Assembly (NCBI GenBank): GCA_045658425.1
Contig: JAZOVB010000011.1
Location: forward strand, 1 to 21,202
Direction of reading: 5' to 3'
Source: SIG450 sp045658425
Lineage (GTDB): Bacteria > Bacillota > Clostridia > UMGS1840 > HGM11507
DNA length: 21,202 bases
Numbering within the stretch: position 1 is the first letter of the stretch; each line of letters opens with the position of its first letter. The translations under genes were made by a program, and so were the position numbers. The notes under the pieces are model-generated. The model saw nothing but the letters and a program-made list of their open reading frames with translations, had not been told where the DNA came from and did no database searches. This document shows positions 15,733 through 21,202 of the stretch, piece by piece.

Positions 15733-16635
15733 TTACAATTTTAATATTCTGATGGCATTTTCACGTAATATTTTGCAATAATTTTCTTCACTTAAAAGTC
15801 CTTTCCCCACGCTTTCATCTAAAAAAGATACAAGCTTAAATTGGCTCATATTCTCAATATTTTCTGGATATGCAGTCAAATCAATTCCAAACATAATACG
15901 ATCAGAAAACTCTTCTATAAACTGCAAAGCAAAGTCCTTATCACGTAGCATAGCATTTGCGCCACTACCTGCTGAAAGGTCGCAATAAAGGTTGGGACAC
16001 TCTCTAAGCATCTTGCTAAGGCGCCCTTCGGTCACCTTACCTTCGGGATAGCCGTTTCTGATTTCATCGTTATTATTTATATCAATCTCGCTCCAGAATA
16101 ACATTGAGTGTCCTATGATTTTAAGGTCGGGATACTTTTTAAGCATCTTCGTTATTCTGGGAAGACCAAGATCGTCTACGATTCCATAGCCGCCGCTAAA
16201 ATCAGGGGCTAAATGTATAATTACCGGCATATCATTTTGGGCACAGCTACGGAAAAGATTTTCCATTTTAGGATCGTCTGCATACAGCATAGCTGTTATT
16301 TCACCAACGCCTTTTGCCCCCATTTTCTTATACTCTTTAATAAGTGACGACAAATCCGACTCCGGAGTATTGCTGCGTGAGCGAGGATCAACATTACAAA
16401 ACCAGTAAAATCTATCAGGATATTTATCGCTAATGTATCTACAGCTTTCTGAAGAAATCGGCGTTATCATTCCTTCTGAAGATGTTAATGGAAGGAGTAC
16501 TCCCTTTTCTATATTCAGTTCATCGTAAAACCTGATTACTTCCTCAGGAGACACGAATTTTTGTATGTTTTGGGGATAATACTCTGCAAATGCTGTAGCA
16601 TGCGCATGAATATCTATTTTCTTTACCCTTTTCAT
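15733..16635 (-). CDS. Amidohydrolase-2 family metal-dependent hydrolase (300 aa)
   Basis: TIM-barrel hydrolase or decarboxylase of the amidohydrolase-2 (ACMSD-like) family. Visible metal-site residues are H10 and H12 (DIHAHA), H141 (VIIHLAP), H176 (IIGHSM) and D252 (FGIDLT). The length fits the family and there is no signal peptide, so it is cytoplasmic. AGGAG lies about 7 nt before the ATG. It follows the acetyltransferase gene by 147 nt and no partner gene defines its substrate. Family members act on small cyclic acids, lactones or amides; I would not assign a specific reaction. Confidence 0.85.
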   Translation of the reverse strand: MKRVKKIDIHAHATAFAEYYPQNIQKFVSPEEVIRFYDELNIEKGVLLPLTSSEGMITPISSESCRYISDKYPDRFYWFCNVDPRSRSNTPESDLSSLIKEYKKMGAKGVGEITAMLYADDPKMENLFRSCAQNDMPVIIHLAPDFSGGYGIVDDLGLPRITKMLKKYPDLKIIGHSMLFWSEIDINNNDEIRNGYPEGKVTEGRLSKMLRECPNLYCDLSAGSGANAMLRDKDFALQFIEEFSDRIMFGIDLTAYPENIENMSQFKLVSFLDESVGKGLLSEENYCKILRENAIRILKL

Positions 16636-16782
16636 AATAAACTCCTTATATTTACCTTGGATAATTCTACAAATTCTTCATTATAAAGACTGTATAATCC
16701 GGATGCCAATCTTTTTTAATGATTTCCCGCATAAAGACCGGCACAAAACTGACTATCAGACCTACACATCTTCTCTGTTCAT

Positions 16783-17406
16783 TTAACCTTGGAAATTAAG
16801 ATTATTTTGGTCTTTATATCCAATTATTTTAGCAGGAACTCCTGCCACAATAGCATTTTCCGGAACATCTTTAACAACAACTGCACCTGCTGCCGCCAAG
16901 CTGCCTGAATGCATTGTGATATTTCCAAGAACTTTTGCGCCACAAGTAACTGCAACATTATCTTCTAAAACCGGAGGACATTCTCCATTTTTATAACCAA
17001 TAGTTACCTGTTGGTATATTCTGCAATTTTCACCTATTTTTTTTGCGGTTATAATAGTGGAAAATCCATGCTGGATGTATAATCCACCACCTATATCTTC
17101 TGTATATATGTATAAACTTTCAACAGGTTTCCATAATATACGTGCAATTGCAAAATGCACCCAGGCTGTAAAAGAACGAGATGGATTTTTTAAACGATGC
17201 TGAATAAGATTTCTGAATTCCTTTTTATAAGTCATATACCAATTAAGCGACTCAAATAAACCAAATTTTATTTGATCAATTTCATTCCATCTGGCAACAT
17301 CCATTTTTATCAAGCCATTTTGTTTAGAGCATAATACACACAAATATACAGGAAGTGTTCTAATGTAGTTTATTCCTGCAAACATTCTTTTGACAATTCC
17401 CGGCAT
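16783..17406 (-). CDS. Serine-acetyltransferase-like hexapeptide protein (207 aa)
   Basis: The N-terminal ~95 residues are helical and the C-terminal part is a left-handed beta-helix of hexapeptide repeats (about 105-195), with IQHGFSTIITAKKIGENCRI, QQVTIG and GAKVLGNITMHSGS, ending in the typical AIVAGVPAKIIG. H113 sits where serine acetyltransferases have their catalytic His, but the segment before it (TEDIGGG) differs from the usual DIHP. Similar proteins occur in cysteine synthesis and in capsule or exopolysaccharide loci. There is no cysteine synthase next to it, so the acceptor may not be serine. GAGGAG lies 6 nt before the ATG. It is the first gene after a 263-bp gap, so it probably has its own promoter. 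Confidence 0.82.
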   Translation of the reverse strand: MPGIVKRMFAGINYIRTLPVYLCVLCSKQNGLIKMDVARWNEIDQIKFGLFESLNWYMTYKKEFRNLIQHRLKNPSRSFTAWVHFAIARILWKPVESLYIYTEDIGGGLYIQHGFSTIITAKKIGENCRIYQQVTIGYKNGECPPVLEDNVAVTCGAKVLGNITMHSGSLAAAGAVVVKDVPENAIVAGVPAKIIGYKDQNNLNFQG

Positions 17407-17569
17407 TTCTATCTCCTCTTTCTATTCAAAATATATAATAGTATAATGCTTTTTATTTTCAGCAACATTCAACATGTTAGTATTATGTAATATTTTGAAG
17501 AATTTTTGAACATTCATTCAAAGTAAAGCTAAGGTTACCAATTTTCCCACTTACGAAACTATATCCACA

Positions 17570-17593
17570 AGGTGAAGTACACTATCTTCATCT
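17570..17593. repeat. Intergenic hairpin in the gap before the acetyltransferase
   Basis: AGGTGAAG and CTTCATCT can pair over 8 bp with one mismatch around an 8-nt loop. Together with the hairpin at 17625-17641 it makes this gap structure-rich, and the sequence resembles no part of the neighbouring genes. Confidence 0.45.
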
Positions 17594-17624
17594 GACATCA
17601 CTTGCATCAACGCCAAATTTAGTT

Positions 17625-17641
17625 GCGGTGCTATGCACCGC
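17625..17641. repeat. Hairpin GCGGTGC-tat-GCACCGC
   Basis: A perfect 7-bp GC-rich stem with a 3-nt loop, about 30 bp past the stop codon of the PLP enzyme. No T-run follows it on the minus strand, so it is a weak terminator at best. Its GC content stands out from the surroundings, suggesting a leftover repeat or mobile-element end. Confidence 0.55.
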
Positions 17642-17669
17642 GTAGACTCGCACCAAGTCAGAAAAAAAA

Positions 17670-18938
17670 TTAAATTATTCCGTTCGAAATAAGTTTATCA
17701 ACAGCAAAAAGAATACCTGCTTTGCCGTAGTCATAGGTTACCCCCCCCTGCATATAAGCGATATAAGGTGGAGTTATGGGGCCGTCTGCGGAAAGCTCGA
17801 TTGAGGAACCCTGATTAAAGGCACCTGCCGCCATTATGACCTGATTTTCATATCCCGGCATATCCCAGGGCATAGGAGTAACGAAGGAGTCAACTGCGGC
17901 TCCCTTTTGTATTCCCTGACAGAAAAGGCACACTCCCTCTTCAGTTCCGAATTTAATTGCTTCTATAATACATGAGCGTTTATCATTTGTTCCAGGGCAG
18001 ACCTCAAAGCCGACTTCTTCAAAGACTGCGGCGGCAAGAATAGCTGTTTTTATTGCCTGACATACAACCGAGGGAGCAAAATAAAGTCCTTGATACATGG
18101 GCTTATTAAAGCCTAAGGTTGCACCACATTCCTTGCCAATACCCACAGCGTTAAGCTTATAGGCACACATTTTTACATATTCTTCTTTTCCTGCTATGTA
18201 ACCTCCCGTTTCAGCAATACTGCCGCCGGGATTCTTAATTAAAGAACCTGCCATTAAATCGGCACCCACTTCGGTAGGTTCCTTTTCTTCCACAAATTCA
18301 CCGTAGCAATTATCAACAATTGCGATACAGTCACTTTTTATTTCTTTTACAAATTTTATAATTTCACCGATTTCATCTACCGAAAGAGTTTTTCTGAAAT
18401 CGTACCCCTTGGAACGCTGAATAATTACTGCTTTCACAGTTGAGTCAAAAGCGGATTTTATACCCTCAAAGTCAACATCTGCATTTTTCAAGGGTACTTC
18501 CTTATAATTAACACCGAAATCTTTTAAAGAGCCTACCCCTTTTTCACCTCTTATACCGATAGTTTCCTCTAAGGTGTCATAGGGTTTGCCTGTAACTGCC
18601 AAAAGCGTATCACCCGGTCTTAAAACACCAAAAAGGCAAAGAGAAAGAGCGTGAGTTCCTGAAATTATATTATGTCTTACAAGTGCATCCTCTGAGCCAA
18701 AAATATCAGCATAGAGTCTGTCAAGGGTTTCTCTGCCCAAATCATCATAACCATATCCCGAGGTGGATACAAAATGAGATTCGCTTATTCTGTTATCCTG
18801 AAATGCCTTTAAAACCTTCATCTGGTTATATGAGGAAATCTCATCTGCTCTTTTAAAGGCATCCTTTGCTTTCAACTCGGCTTTTTCTATTAACTGTACT
18901 GCCCTTTCGGACACATCAAAAAATTCTTTATAATTCAT
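17670..18938 (-). CDS. Methionine-gamma-lyase-like PLP enzyme (COG4100), 422 aa
   Basis: Cytoplasmic fold-type I PLP enzyme of the COG4100 family, variously annotated as 'aluminum resistance protein' or methionine gamma-lyase family. The Schiff-base Lys is K235 in GSLIKNPGGS, the cofactor-binding Asp is D209 in VDNCYGEF, and the SGTHALS stretch (93-99) fits the phosphate-binding region. Near-full-length family features continue through MPWDMPGYENQVIMAAG and the C-terminal YMQGGVTYDYGKAG. It begins 10 nt after the M42 pseudoenzyme, with only a weak AGGA ribosome binding site, so it is probably the last gene of the peptidase operon. A run of eight T follows immediately after the TAA stop and may mark transcript ending. 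The biochemical substrate is not established for most of the family. Confidence 0.88.
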   Translation of the reverse strand: MNYKEFFDVSERAVQLIEKAELKAKDAFKRADEISSYNQMKVLKAFQDNRISESHFVSTSGYGYDDLGRETLDRLYADIFGSEDALVRHNIISGTHALSLCLFGVLRPGDTLLAVTGKPYDTLEETIGIRGEKGVGSLKDFGVNYKEVPLKNADVDFEGIKSAFDSTVKAVIIQRSKGYDFRKTLSVDEIGEIIKFVKEIKSDCIAIVDNCYGEFVEEKEPTEVGADLMAGSLIKNPGGSIAETGGYIAGKEEYVKMCAYKLNAVGIGKECGATLGFNKPMYQGLYFAPSVVCQAIKTAILAAAVFEEVGFEVCPGTNDKRSCIIEAIKFGTEEGVCLFCQGIQKGAAVDSFVTPMPWDMPGYENQVIMAAGAFNQGSSIELSADGPITPPYIAYMQGGVTYDYGKAGILFAVDKLISNGII

Positions 18939-18948
18939 AGCTTAATTC

Positions 18949-19896
18949 CTATCCTAAAATTTCTTTTATTGCTTTTAAATAATTTTCAATATCCTTTAAT
19001 TTTACTCCCTTTAAAAGCTCTCCCGAGCCGGTTACCGGCAGATTTAAATTAAGAGTTAAAATACCGTTATTCATATACATTATTTCGTTATTTACTATAC
19101 CATCCTTAGTTAAAATTTCAATCTGGTATGGAATATCCTTTGCGTTTAGCTTTTCCACCGCAAAATCACGCATTTTTTTATTTGAAATAAAGTGGGAATC
19201 AGTTATTCTTAAAGCGGCACCCTTACCCGCCTTTATATTTCCTTCTTTAGCATCACAATAAGAATGAGCAAGAATTATCGCATAATCTGGGTTTAGTTCA
19301 AAAGCTGCGGTTTTTGCTCCTTTGAAGCCTATGTTATCCATTACTGTCAAGGCAAAATATAAGTCGCAGTCACTTTTAATTTCTTTTATCAGTGATAAAA
19401 GGGTATAAATATTTACTCCCTTTTCTATATCCGAGCCGTAAATTCCCTCCCTGATTTGGTAGAATTCTTTATTTACAGCTAAAATCTCACCTTCTTTTAC
19501 CGGGATGTCCCACTTCTCATCAACGCCGAAATCAATATACAGGTTATCAGGGTCATCACATTCAGGAGTTTCGCATCTTATAACTCCTGTAATTTCACCG
19601 TTTTCGTTTACTACGGTTTTGCCGATAATTTTTGACACTTCAATATTACCCACAGCTTTAAAATGCCCTTTAAGGTCATCAGTTATAAAAGTAACGAACA
19701 AACCGTCCGATGATATAGGGGTATTTATAAGCACCTTTTCGCCGTTACCTTTTTTTCTTAAGATAAGACTTCCTATTTTATCGATATAGCACTCGTCACA
19801 AAAATCTTTTACTTCATTTAAAATATATGAAGTCAGTTTATTTTCATATCCGGCTACCGAAAACAGTGCCGAAATTTCTTTTATTTTACTTATCAT
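18949..19896 (-). CDS. Degenerate M42-family peptidase paralogue (pseudoenzyme), 315 aa
   Basis: This is an M42/TET aminopeptidase fold by alignment along its whole length with the neighbouring gene, but key residues are changed. The SAHTDEVG metal motif has become NTPISSDG (His and Asp lost), ALDDRVG has become GSDIEKG (one Asp kept, D156), the catalytic EE has become DN (187-188), the MEG metal residue is Ala (A210), and the final YIHSP has become a segment without His (T289). Four of five expected metal ligands are absent, so proteolytic activity is unlikely. The frame is intact. I use ATG 19894-19896, with GGAG 9 nt upstream; a GTG one codon earlier is possible. It overlaps the active paralogue by 11 nt and is translationally coupled. 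A regulatory or structural subunit of a mixed TET complex is plausible. Confidence 0.88.
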   Translation of the reverse strand: MISKIKEISALFSVAGYENKLTSYILNEVKDFCDECYIDKIGSLILRKKGNGEKVLINTPISSDGLFVTFITDDLKGHFKAVGNIEVSKIIGKTVVNENGEITGVIRCETPECDDPDNLYIDFGVDEKWDIPVKEGEILAVNKEFYQIREGIYGSDIEKGVNIYTLLSLIKEIKSDCDLYFALTVMDNIGFKGAKTAAFELNPDYAIILAHSYCDAKEGNIKAGKGAALRITDSHFISNKKMRDFAVEKLNAKDIPYQIEILTKDGIVNNEIMYMNNGILTLNLNLPVTGSGELLKGVKLKDIENYLKAIKEILG

Positions 19897-20911
19897 CACA
19901 GAACTCTCCTATATTATTTACAAAGGCTAAAGCCATTTTATATACACTTTCGTAATCACCCTTATCCATTACACTTACAGGCGAATGGATATATCTTAAA
20001 GGAACGGATAAAACGGCTGTCTTTACGCCGTCACGGGCAACCTGAATTGCACCTGCGTCATTACCACCCATATTAGTACCTTTAATCTGGACAGGAATAT
20101 GGAATTTTTCTGAAAGCTTTATAATAAAATCATTAAGTTTTCTGTTTGAAACCGAGGTTCTGTCAGCTATCGATAACACACCGCCTTTGCCTAATGTTGT
20201 GGATTTCAAATGCTCCTTAGTGCCTTTTACATCCGAACAAGTTGTCCCCTCCATAATAAGTGCAATATCGGGATTAACCTTATAGGACGCTGTAACAGCC
20301 CCTTTTAAGCCAATTTCCTCCAGAGAATTGAAGACTGCATAAAAATCATATTCAACCTCTTCTTTAAGAAGTTTTATAAGAACGGATACGCCCACACGGT
20401 CATCAAGAGCTTTTGCAACAACTCTTTTTTCGCCAAGAGGTGTATATTCAGAATCAAAGGCTATATAGTCACCGCGTTTTACATATTTAAGTGCATCCTG
20501 ATAGTCATAAGCGCCGATATCCACATACATTTTTTCAATGGGGATTATCTTCTCCCTTTCATCCTTTTCAGTCATATGAACTGCCTTTATGCCGATTATT
20601 CCGGGAATTTTCTTCTCACCAACGAACACTCTTTTGGATAAAAGAATTCTTGAATCAACACCGCCTACCTCGCAAAGCTCTAAATATCCCTCTTCGGTTA
20701 TATCCTTTACCATAAAGCCTACTTCATCGGTATGTGCGCTTAACATTATTTTTTTTGAAGGTGTTTTCCGCCCCTTTTTAAAGGCTATTATATTACCATC
20801 CTTCATTATTTCTATGTTATCACAAAAAGGGGTGATTTCTTTTAAAATCAGTTCTTTAACCTCATTATCACAACCTGCTACGCCAAAGGTGTTTGTTAAA
20901 ATCTCAAGCAT
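19886..20911 (-). CDS. M42-family metallo-aminopeptidase (341 aa)
   Basis: Cytoplasmic di-metal aminopeptidase of the M42 (TET/glutamyl aminopeptidase) family, sometimes annotated as endoglucanase. All catalytic features are present: H60 and D62 (SAHTDEVGF), D170 (ALDDRVG), E198-E199 (SLEEIG), E221 (MEGTT) and H309 (RYIHSP). Family members form tetrahedral dodecamers that trim peptides. I chose ATG 20909-20911: AAGGAGG lies 7 nt upstream and the ATG overlaps the TGA of the upstream paralogue (TGATG), whereas a TTG one codon earlier is too close to the ribosome binding site. Its own end overlaps the start of the degenerate paralogue. Confidence 0.92.
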   Translation of the reverse strand: MLEILTNTFGVAGCDNEVKELILKEITPFCDNIEIMKDGNIIAFKKGRKTPSKKIMLSAHTDEVGFMVKDITEEGYLELCEVGGVDSRILLSKRVFVGEKKIPGIIGIKAVHMTEKDEREKIIPIEKMYVDIGAYDYQDALKYVKRGDYIAFDSEYTPLGEKRVVAKALDDRVGVSVLIKLLKEEVEYDFYAVFNSLEEIGLKGAVTASYKVNPDIALIMEGTTCSDVKGTKEHLKSTTLGKGGVLSIADRTSVSNRKLNDFIIKLSEKFHIPVQIKGTNMGGNDAGAIQVARDGVKTAVLSVPLRYIHSPVSVMDKGDYESVYKMALAFVNNIGEFCDDK

Positions 20912-21202
20912 CAAAACACCTCCTTACTGTTTAAAAAACCTGTAATAAGCTTTATACCCGCTATTATATCGGCTTTATCACAAACCTCATAGGCGGTATG
21001 CATATATCTTAAAGGAATTGAAATCATAACAGATGGCACCGACTCTTTAGAGCTATGATACGCCCATGCATTTGTACCGGTATTACCCGGCTCTACCTCA
21101 ATACCCAATTTTATGTTATTTTTTTCTGCATAGCTTATAATTTTATCATTATATACCTTGGAAAGAGACGGTCCCAAGGTAATAACAGGCCCCTCTCCCA
21201 AT
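20911..21202 (-). CDS. M42-family peptidase, C-terminal part (partial)
   Basis: The last ~97 codons of another M42 peptidase; the N-terminal two thirds lie beyond the right edge. It shows GEGPVITLGP, the GTNAWA region and IPLRYMHTAYEV, which keeps the terminal metal-binding His. The active-site motifs upstream cannot be seen, but the retained His and the good match to the family suggest an active enzyme. Its TGA overlaps the ATG of the next paralogue by one base, so the three M42 genes form one coupled unit. Confidence 0.9.
   Translation of the reverse strand, partial: LGEGPVITLGPSLSKVYNDKIISYAEKNNIKLGIEVEPGNTGTNAWAYHSSKESVPSVMISIPLRYMHTAYEVCDKADIIAGIKLITGFLNSKEVF

Noticed and set aside
15425..16736. 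12-bp inverted match CTTTATGCGGGA at 15425-15436 and 16725-16736, as a possible third partial repeat copy
   Set aside because: A 12-bp match is expected by chance in a 21-kb AT-rich window, and the flanks do not extend the similarity.
16667..16780. Minus-strand frame between the acetyltransferase and amidohydrolase that reads like a short protein remnant (VSFVPVFMREIIKKDW)
   Set aside because: About 36 codons, no start with a ribosome binding site and no family I can name; chance in a short gap is more likely.
1..21202. CRISPR array, tRNA or rRNA gene, integrase or transposase gene
   Set aside because: I saw no regularly spaced repeats, no tRNA-like cloverleaf or rRNA motif, and no frame with recombinase motifs.

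Overview
The window is AT-rich and every gene I can support lies on the minus strand, so transcription runs from high to low coordinates. Strong AGGAGG-type ribosome binding sites, copper-amine-oxidase-type 'stalk' domains on secreted proteins, tandem M42 peptidases next to a COG4100-type PLP enzyme, and a YeiH-type transporter all point to a low-GC anaerobic Firmicute, most likely a gut-type Clostridium relative. The lineage is an inference from gene style; there is no rRNA or marker gene.

Layout in transcription order. (1) 21202-17670: a tightly coupled run of three M42-family peptidase paralogues, the last of which has lost nearly all its metal ligands, followed by a COG4100/methionine-gamma-lyase-like PLP enzyme. 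(2) 17669-15733: a gap with hairpins, a serine-acetyltransferase-like hexapeptide protein and a metal-dependent amidohydrolase. (3) 15732-15382: a gap with a 124-bp palindromic MITE-like element and one copy of a 28-bp direct repeat. (4) 15381-9670: a YeiH/UPF0324 transporter, then a 4-TM membrane protein with a Cys/Gly-rich C-terminal tail, whose stop overlaps the start of a PqqD-radical SAM-SPASM enzyme, then a secreted protein of repeated PPC-like domains ending in a stalk domain. The second copy of the 28-bp repeat lies just beyond this block. (5) 9286-7560: two AraC-family regulators, translationally coupled, closed by a 21-bp perfect-stem terminator. (6) 7387-1: a secreted polysaccharide-degradation operon with two PL6/chondroitinase-B-like parallel beta-helix lyases, an unannotated 48-codon TTG-start gene and the first codons of another signal-peptide protein that runs off the left edge.

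How they may work together. The AraC pair probably senses a substrate and activates the PL6 operon; an AGTTTAC-type repeated site sits upstream of a -10-like box that lacks a good -35. Lyase products would need uptake genes that are not in the window. The most unusual unit is block 4: a membrane protein that appears to carry its own RiPP-like core (HRSCGIAGSFCGMGSGR) on a cytoplasmic tail, co-translated with a radical SAM/SPASM enzyme and followed by a surface protein. I propose tail modification of a membrane protein rather than a free peptide product; this is inference and untested. Secondary points of interest are the M42 pseudoenzyme in a three-paralogue operon, a roughly 150-residue C-terminal module present three times in the two lyases, and the 28-bp repeats that bracket the radical SAM block.
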